A DNA stretch of 7,173 nt from CBDVBE01 sp964543525 (GCA_964543525.1 CAZIYW010000180.1:1-7173); one strand, 5' to 3'; shown: positions 1 to 6,777, numbered from the stretch's first letter. Translations and numbers: made by a program. Notes: generated by a model not told the origin, from the letters alone.

Positions 1-58
1 TACCAAACCTTTTCATAATTGCATCCCCCATTAAAAGTGATATGAACACCTCTATAAA

Positions 59-80
59 GATAATTCAGTGTTACTGTATC
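59..80. promoter_or_regulatory. Interrupted dyad upstream of the TonB operon, possible operator
   Basis: GATA at 59-62 and CAGT at 66-69 are mirrored by ACTG at 73-76 and TATC at 77-80 around a 3-base centre, with three extra bases (ATT) in the left arm. It lies about 125 bases before the chosen start of the first operon gene, where a transcriptional operator could sit. Iron-responsive control would be usual for TonB systems, but the site does not match a Fur box well and I see no convincing -35/-10 pair. It may be chance. Confidence 0.2.
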
Positions 81-193
81 AGGGAATATCCTTTGGAGCG
101 GGCATTACCCAATAGTATTTGGAAAATGATACATATTTTTCCCTGCTTGCGGCAGGAACTATTATTTTTATTGTTTACTTTATATATCAGGTA

Positions 194-200
194 AAGGAGA
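194..200 (+). promoter_or_regulatory. Ribosome-binding site that decides the start of the first operon gene
   Basis: AAAGGAGA (ending at 200) is a strong Shine-Dalgarno sequence. It lies five bases before a TTG codon at 206 that opens a textbook signal peptide. The reading frame stays open back to a TTG at 119, but the only GGAG there lies about 20 bases upstream of that codon, which is too far. This favours 206 as the true start. Confidence 0.7.
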
Positions 201-205
201 CCCTG

Positions 206-1063
206 TTGACTGAACGAACTTATTTTTCCCGGCTACCAGTGCTGTTTCTTGCAATGCAACTCCTGTTTTTCCCGCTTTCCGCCGCTGAAGAGAGCTTTCC
301 GGAACTGGAAAGTGAGATAGCGGAGCTGCGGAAGAAAATTGCCGACACCAGGGATAATATTGCACAGGTGAAAAAAAAGGCAGAAGCTGATGCCAGGGCC
401 TTTGCCGTGTATGAGGATCAGTATACCACGCATCTTAAAAAGCAGAAAGCGGAGCTTGATGCATTAAAAGACGATTATAAGGATTTGCATGCCAAAACCG
501 ACTCGCTGGCACAGAGAATTCAGCAGGTAAAAGCCGCACAGCACGAGCTTGATCTTTTACAGGATCGATTCAGATATATCCTTATGCAATCCTGTGAAGA
601 ACTGGAGCGTGCTATGCATCTGTTGCCGCCGGGGAATCTTCATGAACAGTTGCATGCGCTAAGGTTCCTGCACAGTGAGCTTTCCGTGCATGCTGTTGAT
701 AATGTGGAAGCGCTCGAACGGTTCTGGCAGATACTGACAACGCTCTCTGAAGGTTCGCAATCCATTGATGTTGTCTCCGGACAATCGCCCGTACCTTTCA
801 TTACCGGCCAGGTGGATTTTATCCGTCTCGGTTTTGCCTATCTGGCGGCAGTTAATGAAAAGGGTACTGCCGGGGCGTTATGGGTGCCGCATGCCGACAG
901 TGCCGGCGGGACCTGGGTAGAGAGCCTGACCCCCCAGCAGCTTCTTGCACTTAAAAAATGTGTTGATATCAGACAGGGAAATACCGTTCCTGAAATTGTT
1001 GCCATACCTTTCAGGCACCCGATACACGATGACACAGGAGAAGAGAAGGAGGGGGACGAATAA
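206..1063 (+). CDS. DUF3450-like periplasmic coiled-coil protein of a TonB2-type system
   Basis: Predicted 285-residue exported protein. Residues 1-26 form a signal peptide: basic start TERTYFSR, hydrophobic core PVLFLAMQLLFFPLSA, then AEES. Residues about 30-135 are charged heptad-like sequence, a long coiled coil. Residues about 195-228 hold a beta-type segment with IRLGFAYLAA and GALW, and residues 248-270 end with a VPEIVAIPF-type stretch. Both resemble the C-terminal part of DUF3450 proteins, which sit first in TonB2/TtpC operons. Its role is not established; it probably assists the TtpC-ExbB-ExbD-TonB complex in the periplasm. The TTG start at 206 is chosen for its ribosome-binding site and signal peptide. 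A start at 119 would add 29 residues with another hydrophobic stretch. The stop overlaps the next start (TAATG), implying translational coupling. The family call rests on motif pattern and position, not on a search. Confidence 0.75.
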   Translation: MTERTYFSRLPVLFLAMQLLFFPLSAAEESFPELESEIAELRKKIADTRDNIAQVKKKAEADARAFAVYEDQYTTHLKKQKAELDALKDDYKDLHAKTDSLAQRIQQVKAAQHELDLLQDRFRYILMQSCEELERAMHLLPPGNLHEQLHALRFLHSELSVHAVDNVEALERFWQILTTLSEGSQSIDVVSGQSPVPFITGQVDFIRLGFAYLAAVNEKGTAGALWVPHADSAGGTWVESLTPQQLLALKKCVDIRQGNTVPEIVAIPFRHPIHDDTGEEKEGDE

Positions 1064-2523
1064 TGCGTACTATGACGCTGTTTTTGCTCCTGATCCCCAT
1101 TCTCTGTATTGCCGCCGATAAGGGCGAAAAGAAACGAATGGAGTTGCTTAAACGGATAGAACTGCTGAGAAGGGAGTATGCGAAAGAGCAAACAAAACTG
1201 CAGCAGGTGACGGAAGAGCGATGGGAAGAGCGGCAGAAACAGGTGACTGCCAAACAGAACAATAAAGAAGATCTCGACCGGCTCCAGCAGCAGATGGAGC
1301 GTATGTACTCCGATGTTGCCCGTGCCGGGGAAGAGTTGCTGGCAAGACAGAATGCACTTGAGCATGAGCAAGAGATACTTGAGCAGAAACGGCAGGAGCG
1401 GGATTTTCTGGTGAAAGCAATAAATGCAAAGTCGGAGAAGGAATCGGAAATTAATCTCGCCGGATTCCCTCTTAATCAGGATACACGCATGGCTGCACTG
1501 AAGCATATTGATAACATGTTCCCTGCGAAAAGACATACTCTTTCAAAAGTGCAGGCATTAGTGACATATTCTATTCAGACCCTGCAGGAGAGCGGTGAGC
1601 TGGGTATAGGCCGGCGTACCTTTATCTCCGACGGCGGCGAACCGATTACCGCTCAGATACTGCGTATCGGCCATTGCATGGCCTATGCAATGACCCCTGA
1701 CGGGGAGATCTGTTTTCTCGGCAACACCGGCAGTCTCAAGAGGAACCGGTTCGAATGGAGTATGATTACCAATGAGGACATGATAGCATCACTGACCGAA
1801 TCGTTTCCCCGGTGGATCAGTGAACGAAAAATTGAGAGCGACCTTCCGGTCGATATTCTTCAGAATAAGTTCTCCACCACCCTTATAGGCGGTGAGCCGC
1901 GAACCTGGAAAACTGTGGTTAAGGAATTCTTCCAGGCAGGCGGACCGATTCTTATTCCATTGGCCCTTATTGTACTCTGGGCACTGCTGCTTATATTAAA
2001 TCGTATCGTTGTTTTTACAATGAAAACCAGTCAGGGTAACCGGTTCATGCATGATGCCATTGCACTGCTTGCCGCAGGGGAGATTGAAAAGGCGAAGAAA
2101 CTGGCACAGAACCGTAAAGGCGTCCAGGCGCGCGTGCTCGATACCTGTCTGAAACAATCAAAGTGGAAACGTATTGCTGCGGAGAAATCTATCAAGGAGC
2201 TGCTGCTTACTGAAGTGCCGCAGCTTGATAAGCACCTGGCTACCCTTGCGGTACTCGCCGGTGCAGCGCCGCTTCTGGGGCTGCTGGGGACCGTGACCGG
2301 TATGATCCGTATGTTCGAGGCAATTACCAAATTCGGTACCGGCGATCCCAAGCTGCTTGCCGGAGGTATTTCCGAAGCGCTGATTACTACGGAAGTCGGT
2401 CTTGCCATAGCAATCCCGCTTCTGCTTATACACAATTTTCTGCGAAACCGGCGTAACCATATCCAGTCCGATATGGAGATGTATGCCATGCGGATTCTCA
2501 ACCGCCTCTGGCCGGAGGAATAG
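1063..2523 (+). CDS. ttpC: TtpC-type ExbB/TolQ proton-channel protein with periplasmic coiled-coil extension
   Basis: This 486-residue protein fuses a periplasmic module to a MotA/TolQ/ExbB channel domain. Residues 1-18 are a signal peptide (TLFLLLIPILCIAA). Residues about 20-128 form a Glu/Gln/Lys-rich coiled coil, and residues about 185-225 form a beta-like segment (ITAQILRIG, MTPDGEICFLG) similar to one in the preceding gene. The first membrane helix of the channel domain spans about 294-318. The second is at 391-415 with the hallmark AAPLLGLLGTVTGM, and the third is at 434-460 (GISEALITTEVGLAIAIPLL). In Vibrio, TtpC is an extra component needed for TonB2-dependent iron uptake; the same role is inferred here from architecture and gene order. 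The ATG at 1063 has a strong AAGGAGGGGG ribosome-binding site and overlaps the upstream stop by one base. Confidence 0.88.
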   Translation: MRTMTLFLLLIPILCIAADKGEKKRMELLKRIELLRREYAKEQTKLQQVTEERWEERQKQVTAKQNNKEDLDRLQQQMERMYSDVARAGEELLARQNALEHEQEILEQKRQERDFLVKAINAKSEKESEINLAGFPLNQDTRMAALKHIDNMFPAKRHTLSKVQALVTYSIQTLQESGELGIGRRTFISDGGEPITAQILRIGHCMAYAMTPDGEICFLGNTGSLKRNRFEWSMITNEDMIASLTESFPRWISERKIESDLPVDILQNKFSTTLIGGEPRTWKTVVKEFFQAGGPILIPLALIVLWALLLILNRIVVFTMKTSQGNRFMHDAIALLAAGEIEKAKKLAQNRKGVQARVLDTCLKQSKWKRIAAEKSIKELLLTEVPQLDKHLATLAVLAGAAPLLGLLGTVTGMIRMFEAITKFGTGDPKLLAGGISEALITTEVGLAIAIPLLLIHNFLRNRRNHIQSDMEMYAMRILNRLWPEE

Positions 2524-2528
2524 TCGCC

Positions 2529-3134
2529 ATGTATTCAATTTTGATGCTTTATATGGAAAAAGGAGGCGTGGTTAATATCTGCATTGCAGTGGTCTGTTTT
2601 GTGGTGATATATATCGGCCTGAGTAAGATGTTTTTCTACTGCGGATTCAGGCGTTCCAGACAGACGATGAATAAATTTCTGGCCGGCAAAGAGGTTTCAC
2701 TGTCTGATAAGGAGATTAAACGCGACTGGCTGCTGCAGGTGTTCTTTACAGAATACAAACAGCACACGAATCGTTCGGTGAAATATTATACCAACTTTTT
2801 CAGGGAGATGCTCCTTGAAAAGGTACCACACTTTGAAGAGGGCCTTGACACTATGGCGGCGTGGATATCGGTCGCACCGCTTCTGGGACTGCTGGGTACC
2901 GTGGTCGGTATGGTTAAAACCTTTTCCATTATCACGGTATTCGGGGTGGGTAATCCAAATCTGCTCTCCGAGGGAATATCGGTCGCATTGCTGACCACCC
3001 AGTCCGGATTAATTGTGGCATTTCCCTGCCTGCTGTTTCACAATTACCTGGTCAGCAGGAAAACGTTTCTGGTAAAGGAGATTGTCGCTGACAGCGAAAA
3101 ACTGTTACACTGGGTTGAAGAAAAGGGTGTATAA
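2529..3134 (+). CDS. exbB: ExbB proton-channel subunit (short, TonB2 type)
   Basis: A 201-residue inner-membrane protein of the MotA/TolQ/ExbB family. Helix 1 covers about residues 15-37, helix 2 about 107-131 with APLLGLLGTVVGMVKTF, and helix 3 about 149-175 with GISVALLTTQSGLIVAFP. It should form the proton-conducting pentamer that, with ExbD, energises TonB. The channel core closely repeats that of the preceding TtpC protein, so the two are paralogues, but this copy lacks the periplasmic extension. GGAGG at 2514-2518, inside the end of ttpC, serves as ribosome-binding site ten bases before the ATG, and only five bases separate the two genes. Its stop overlaps the exbD start (TAATG). TolQ or MotA is less likely given the ExbD and TonB neighbours. 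Confidence 0.92.
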   Translation: MYSILMLYMEKGGVVNICIAVVCFVVIYIGLSKMFFYCGFRRSRQTMNKFLAGKEVSLSDKEIKRDWLLQVFFTEYKQHTNRSVKYYTNFFREMLLEKVPHFEEGLDTMAAWISVAPLLGLLGTVVGMVKTFSIITVFGVGNPNLLSEGISVALLTTQSGLIVAFPCLLFHNYLVSRKTFLVKEIVADSEKLLHWVEEKGV

Positions 3135-3544
3135 TGCTCGAGGAATATGGTTTTTTACATAAACAGGAATCGGCGGCAGAGGTAAATATTGCACCGCTGC
3201 TTGACATGGTATTCATTCTGCTGATTTTCTTTGTGATAACAACCAACTTTAACCGTCAGTCCGGTGTGGAGGTGCAGAAGCCCAAAGCGCAGTCCGCGGT
3301 GTATCAGGGACAGAAGACGATTCTGGTGGGCATTTCCCGTGAAGGCACGGTGCATATTCACGGCAGGCAGGTAAATCTGGAAAAGTTGAGCCGTATTGTC
3401 TCCGGGGAGCTGTCACGTCGGCCCGATGCCAATGTGGTTATCGTAGCGGATCGGGGATCCATGCTTGGTCGCTCCGTTGAGGTTATGGATGCGTGTATAC
3501 TGGCGGGGGTGAAAAAAATCTCCGTGGCTGCGGATAAAGAATAA
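3134..3544 (+). CDS. exbD: ExbD biopolymer transport protein
   Basis: A 136-residue protein, the normal ExbD/TolR length. A short cytoplasmic N-terminus is followed by one membrane helix at about residues 18-37 (VNIAPLLDMVFILLIFFVIT). It contains the conserved aspartate (residue 24) that carries protons through the ExbB pore. Residues 40-136 are the periplasmic domain that contacts TonB, ending in the typical VVIVADRGSMLGRSVEVMDA stretch. The start overlaps the exbB stop by one base, so translation is probably coupled; the local AAAAGGG is a modest ribosome-binding site. The following gap of 179 bases before tonB breaks an otherwise compact operon. Confidence 0.93.
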   Translation: MLEEYGFLHKQESAAEVNIAPLLDMVFILLIFFVITTNFNRQSGVEVQKPKAQSAVYQGQKTILVGISREGTVHIHGRQVNLEKLSRIVSGELSRRPDANVVIVADRGSMLGRSVEVMDACILAGVKKISVAADKE

Positions 3545-3587
3545 AAAAAAATTGGAATACTGGAGTGTTGGGTCAAATCTTTATAAA

Positions 3588-3702
3588 CGCTTATCTCGAT
3601 ACGTCGTTTAATTCCTACTCGATAAGCGACGACAAACTATCGCTTGCCGAGCGTTGCATTGAGTTTATCGAAATGTGAACAGGGGTTTTATCGAAGCAAG
3701 CG
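3588..3702. repeat. Repeat-rich palindromic element in the exbD-tonB gap, REP/BIME-like
   Basis: The 179-base spacer (3545-3723) holds several repeats. CGCTTATC (3588-3595) pairs with GATAAGCG (3621-3628). CGCTTGC (3641-3647) pairs with GCAAGCG (3696-3702). CTCGATA occurs at 3595-3601 and 3618-3624, and TTTATCGAA at 3664-3672 and 3687-3695. I see no open frame or clear promoter. Its TCGATACG...CTACTCGATAAGCG layout resembles dispersed intergenic palindromic repeats of many genomes, and a REP-associated transposase lies about 1.85 kb downstream. A link between the two is inference. The folded RNA could also separate exbD and tonB expression levels. Confidence 0.55.
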
Positions 3703-3723
3703 TGAAACGAATAAGAAAACATA

Positions 3724-4335
3724 ATGAAATTTTTTACTGCAATACTAAAAATAATCCTTTCATTTGGATTTACTATACTCCTGTTTATTTCCCTGCCGCT
3801 TATATACCGTCTATTGGGGAGTGATCTGCTGGCCAGGAAGGCGGATATGCAGGCTTCCCCGGTTGTCATGAAATTCGAGCAAAAAAAGGAGGAGAAGAAA
3901 AAGGTGGAGAAGGTGAAACACCGGCAGGTAAAATCCAGGAGCACCAGCAACCGGTCGCGATCCTTTTCCATGAAGTTCAGTCCGGATCTGGGCGTCGGAA
4001 CTTCCGACGGTGTTGCAGTTGAGGAGCAGAATCTGGAGAATGTCATTTTCGAAGAGGGTGAGGCTGATGTTTCGGCAGTTCCGATTTCGCGTACCATGCC
4101 GCCCTTTCCGCGCCGTGCCCGTGAAGCCGGGATAGGCGGGGTTGTCGAGATGATCCTGCTTATCGACCGTAAGGGCAGGGTTGCCCATGTAGAATTTGTC
4201 AAGGTGCCGCATGCCATGTTCAAGAAACCCGTGAAAAAGGTTGTCATGCAGTGGAAATTCAAACCGGCTATAAATAAAGGGGTGCCGGTAAAGATGCGCG
4301 TGCGACAGAATATTGAGTTTACCATGGATCAGTAG
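3724..4335 (+). CDS. tonB: TonB energy-transducing protein (short TonB2 type)
   Basis: A 203-residue TonB. Residues about 7-30 form the N-terminal membrane anchor (AILKIILSFGFTILLFISLP). Residues 50-85 are a short Lys/Arg/Glu-rich spacer instead of the long Pro-Glu/Pro-Lys linker of classical TonB. Residues 126-199 match the TonB C-terminal domain: PPFPRRAREAGIGGVVEMIL, DRKGRVAHVEFVKVP, a VVMQWKFKPAINKGVPV stretch and the ending RVRQNIEF. This domain grips the TonB box of outer-membrane receptors. The frame is closed by a TAA at 3712-3714, so the ATG at 3724 is the only credible start. The upstream ribosome-binding site is weak, which with the repeat-filled gap suggests lower or separately controlled expression. 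The stop lies one base before the next start. Confidence 0.92.
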   Translation: MKFFTAILKIILSFGFTILLFISLPLIYRLLGSDLLARKADMQASPVVMKFEQKKEEKKKVEKVKHRQVKSRSTSNRSRSFSMKFSPDLGVGTSDGVAVEEQNLENVIFEEGEADVSAVPISRTMPPFPRRAREAGIGGVVEMILLIDRKGRVAHVEFVKVPHAMFKKPVKKVVMQWKFKPAINKGVPVKMRVRQNIEFTMDQ

Positions 4336-4336
4336 T

Positions 4337-5308
4337 ATGAAAAACGATATACGCACTGTACTGCTTCTGCTCTGTACCGTCTCCGTGGTGTTATCCCGGG
4401 AGTTGCTGCAGAAAGCGAACGACTATTACCATGCGAACAATTTTACGCGCGCTGTAAAAACCTACTATAGGGCCCTGCAAGCGGGTGAGAATCCGGCCCT
4501 CGTGTATTTTAACCTGGGAAATGCCTACTACCAGATCGACAGTATCGCAAAAGCGATTGTCTGCTATCAGAGTTCCATTGAAGAGGCGCCGGAATTTTTC
4601 AGAGCCTACCTTAATCTGGGCATCCTCTATTACAACCTCGATGACATGGCCTCTGCTATCGCCACGCTTGAGCGGGCCGACGCACTGGAGCCGGACAACG
4701 TGCAGGTTATGCTCATCCTCGCCTCGGCCTATAAAAACCTGCATGAATACAGTGTTGCCGTACCGCTTCTTGAGCGTGTCCTCGAGCTCGATCCGAAAAA
4801 CGGTGACTGTTATTTTCTGCTCTATGAGATAAACCGCCGGATCGGTGATTTACATGAGGCGAAACAGTGGCTTGAACGGTATCCCGGGAACGGCAGGCGA
4901 ATTGCAGATAAGTACCAGCTACTCGGTGAGCTGGCGGAAGAGACTGGCGACATGTCTGAGGCCGGATATTATTACAACCAATTGATTACAATCGCACCGG
5001 AGCGGAAATGGGCATATTACCAGTTGATACGTATCCTTTCCGCCGGAGGGAATGTGTTAACCGCTTTACAGAAGGCTGACTTGGCGCTGGAGCGCTACAA
5101 CGATTTCGGTGAACTTGCACTGCTTGCCGGCAATATTGCCTTCGAACATAAATATTTTACAAAAGCGAAAAAATATTACATGAGCGCCTACCGCACCGGC
5201 AGAGGCAGCGGTCTGGTCGGCCTCCAGAATCTTATCCGGTACTATTCCTCACTTGGTGATGAAAAGAGTGTTTCCGAGATTAATGCGTGTATTGTAGCGG
5301 GGAAATAA
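4337..5308 (+). CDS. Secreted/periplasmic TPR-repeat protein of the TonB2 cluster
   Basis: Predicted 323 residues. Residues 1-20 look like a signal peptide (MKNDIRTVLLLLCTVSVVLS). The rest is tetratricopeptide-like repeats from about residue 24 to 310. The clearest are ALVYFNLGNAYYQIDSIAKA (54-73), RAYLNLGILYYNLDDMASAI (89-108), a VMLILASAYKNLHEYSVAV repeat and ALLAGNIAFEHKYFTKAKKY (261-280). A TPR protein ends the TonB2/TtpC operons of Vibrio, so a scaffolding role for the energy-transduction complex is likely but unproven. The start at 4337 is preferred: it lies one base after the tonB stop and begins directly with the signal peptide. An in-frame TTG at 4313 would overlap tonB and add eight residues. 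No convincing terminator follows. Confidence 0.85.
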   Translation: MKNDIRTVLLLLCTVSVVLSRELLQKANDYYHANNFTRAVKTYYRALQAGENPALVYFNLGNAYYQIDSIAKAIVCYQSSIEEAPEFFRAYLNLGILYYNLDDMASAIATLERADALEPDNVQVMLILASAYKNLHEYSVAVPLLERVLELDPKNGDCYFLLYEINRRIGDLHEAKQWLERYPGNGRRIADKYQLLGELAEETGDMSEAGYYYNQLITIAPERKWAYYQLIRILSAGGNVLTALQKADLALERYNDFGELALLAGNIAFEHKYFTKAKKYYMSAYRTGRGSGLVGLQNLIRYYSSLGDEKSVSEINACIVAGK

Positions 5309-5320
5309 CACTACTAAAAA

Positions 5321-5533
5321 GTGTCACAAAAATATACAAGTTCTGCGCGACGCGTACAGCAGATAGTTCGCATGACGCATGAAGCGTACGAACAGGGGAC
5401 ACTTTTAACCCGGGAGGATTTGGCCTGTTTATTGAATAGTGATGTACGTACCATACGAAGAGACATTCTGGTCAAAGGTTATCATATGTATCGCTCGAGT
5501 ATTTCCACGAGTATTTCCCCGGAGATAAAATAA
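5321..5533 (+). pseudogene. Remnant of a DUF1670 helix-turn-helix protein
   Basis: A 70-codon open frame, readable from a GTG at 5321 without a ribosome-binding site. Residues about 9-53 contain RRVQQIVRMTHEAYEQG, LLTREDLACLL and VRTIRRDILVKG, which match my memory of the central helix-turn-helix part of DUF1670 proteins. Those are normally a few hundred residues long. The N-terminal part is absent, and after VKG the sequence turns into a Ser/Ile-rich tail before a stop, so the C-terminal half is missing too. It sits between the TPR gene and a transposase, consistent with a decayed or truncated gene. It could instead be a small functional DNA-binding protein, which I think unlikely. Confidence 0.6.
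5496..5518. repeat. Short tandem repeat (11-bp copies, 12-bp period)
   Basis: CGAGTATTTCC occurs at 5496-5506 and again at 5508-5518, separated by one A. It encodes the Ser/Ile-rich tail where homology of the DUF1670 fragment ends, about 30 bases before the transposase start. It could mark a rearrangement or insertion junction. Confidence 0.6.
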
Positions 5534-5550
5534 TAAATTATATTTAATGC

Positions 5551-6537
5551 ATGGCGACAAAAAAGCGAATAACAGTAGTTGGAGCTATTGCACATGTTAT
5601 GGCCCGCGGTATAGATGGGATACCTCTTTTTAAAATTGATGAAGACCGGCACTATTTCAGAAATCAATTATCGGAATACCTTAACAAAACAGGGTATCTC
5701 TGTTATGGATGGACAGTAATGGATACCCACTATCATCTGGTTTTACGGTGCAGCGATCGCCCCTTGGATGAGCTCATGCGTAGTTTAAATTCACGCTATG
5801 CACGTTACTATAACAAGAAGTATCATAGGCGCGGTTATCTTTTTCAGGATCGTTATAAATCTATTATTTCGCAAGATCAGGGATATCTGGAAGAATTAAT
5901 ACGGTATGTGCATTTGAATCCGGTCCGTGCTGGGATTTGTAAGGGGCTTGAAGAATTAGATAATTACCCGTGGTGTGGTCATGGTGTATTTATGGGAAAA
6001 TGTTCAATGAGCTTTCAGAACACTGAAACGGTATTAAAGAGATTCGGCTCGAATACTGTATCGGCTCGTTTAAACTATAAGAAATTTATGGAAGAGGGAT
6101 TGAAAACAGTTACAGATGGATGGATTGTTGATAAGGTCCGGGAAAGTAATCGTGGAGTAAATAAAAAGGATGAGCCAGGCTGTTGGGTTATAGGAGACAG
6201 AGATTTTATTGTTTCGGTGATAAATAAAAATAAAGAGCGATTACGTTTAAACCATATAAAGCATAAATACAGTTCTGTTGAAGAGGTATTAGAAATAATA
6301 GCAGAAGAAAACAAATTAACTTCTGAAGAAATAAAAGGTCGAAGCCGTCTAGGCAAAGTTTCAGAATGTCGAAAGAAGTTTGTGTATTTATGTTGCAGGG
6401 TGTTGGGTTTTTCTGTAGATGAAGTGTCCCGTTTTTTGAATGTAAGTGGTCCAGCTATATCTTGGACATTGAGTAAAGCAGAAGGGGTGATGACAAAGAA
6501 AGAAATTTCTAAATTTATTAACTTACCTCCGGGGTAA
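5551..6537 (+). CDS. REP-associated tyrosine transposase (IS200-like, Y1/HUH) with DnaA-like C-terminal domain
   Basis: A 328-residue protein. Residues about 9-145 form a Y1 transposase domain: AHVMARG (14-20), the metal-binding HUH-type motif THYHLVL (His60, Tyr, His62), and the YLEELIRYVHLNPVRAG block (112-128), whose Tyr112 is the likely catalytic nucleophile. Residues about 243-311 resemble DnaA domain IV, with a GRSRLGKVSECRKKFVYLCC-type stretch followed by a helix-turn-helix (FSVDEVSRFLNVSGPAISWT). This family nicks single-stranded DNA at hairpins; RAYT members are tied to spread of palindromic REP repeats and often occur as single domesticated copies. The coding sequence is visibly AT-richer than the upstream operon, suggesting acquisition. 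No good ribosome-binding site lies before the ATG at 5551. All key motifs are intact, so it may be functional. Confidence 0.88.
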   Translation: MATKKRITVVGAIAHVMARGIDGIPLFKIDEDRHYFRNQLSEYLNKTGYLCYGWTVMDTHYHLVLRCSDRPLDELMRSLNSRYARYYNKKYHRRGYLFQDRYKSIISQDQGYLEELIRYVHLNPVRAGICKGLEELDNYPWCGHGVFMGKCSMSFQNTETVLKRFGSNTVSARLNYKKFMEEGLKTVTDGWIVDKVRESNRGVNKKDEPGCWVIGDRDFIVSVINKNKERLRLNHIKHKYSSVEEVLEIIAEENKLTSEEIKGRSRLGKVSECRKKFVYLCCRVLGFSVDEVSRFLNVSGPAISWTLSKAEGVMTKKEISKFINLPPG

Positions 6538-6619
6538 AATAGAGGTAAAATATGCAAAAAATGTGCAAAAAAAAAGATACGTTATCACAGGTTAGCATCT
6601 AATTGTAAAGTTCTTCAAT

Positions 6620-6641
6620 AAAAACCGACAACGGTTTTTTT
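6620..6641 (+). terminator. Likely intrinsic terminator after the transposase gene
   Basis: AAAAACCG (6620-6627) pairs with CGGTTTTT (6632-6639) around an ACAA loop, and the right arm runs on into seven T in total. The GC core is only three pairs, so it is modest in strength. The A-tract/T-tract symmetry could let it act in both directions, ending minus-strand transcription as well. Confidence 0.6.
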
Positions 6642-6732
6642 ATACAGCCGTCATATAGTATCAATTACAAAATCATGTAGAAAGAAGGAGAAAAACTGAG
6701 AAAAAAGGCGGAATTTTTGTAAGCGACAACGA

Positions 6733-6771
6733 AGTGTAATACCACGATTTTTAAACCGGTGGGATTACGCT
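6733..6771. repeat. Imperfect hairpin with 13-base arms
   Basis: The left arm AGTGTAATACCAC (6733-6745) pairs with GTGGGATTACGCT (6759-6771): eleven Watson-Crick pairs, one T-G wobble and one A-G mismatch, with a 13-base loop. Five T (6773-6777) follow the right arm after a G, so on the plus strand it could serve as a weak terminator. It could equally be a REP-like hairpin recognised by the nearby transposase. The pairing was read by eye. Confidence 0.55.
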
Positions 6772-6777
6772 GTTTTT

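Noticed and set aside
19..46. TTGCAT...TATGAA as a sigma-70-like promoter for the operon
   Set aside because: Both boxes match the consensus poorly, and the host's promoter consensus is unknown.
838..1536. Long minus-strand open frame opposite the first two operon genes
   Set aside because: It is antisense to two genes with clear domains, and its Cys/Leu/Ser/His-rich composition is what a shadow frame of coiled-coil coding sequence gives.
4485..4832. Plus-strand open frame inside the TPR gene
   Set aside because: It is an alternate frame of a clear TPR protein, with low-complexity Ser/Arg/Thr composition and no start signals.
5308..5324. Inverted repeat ACACT/AGTGT after the TPR gene as a terminator
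   Set aside because: The stem has only five pairs, is AT-rich and has no T-tract, so it is too weak to call.
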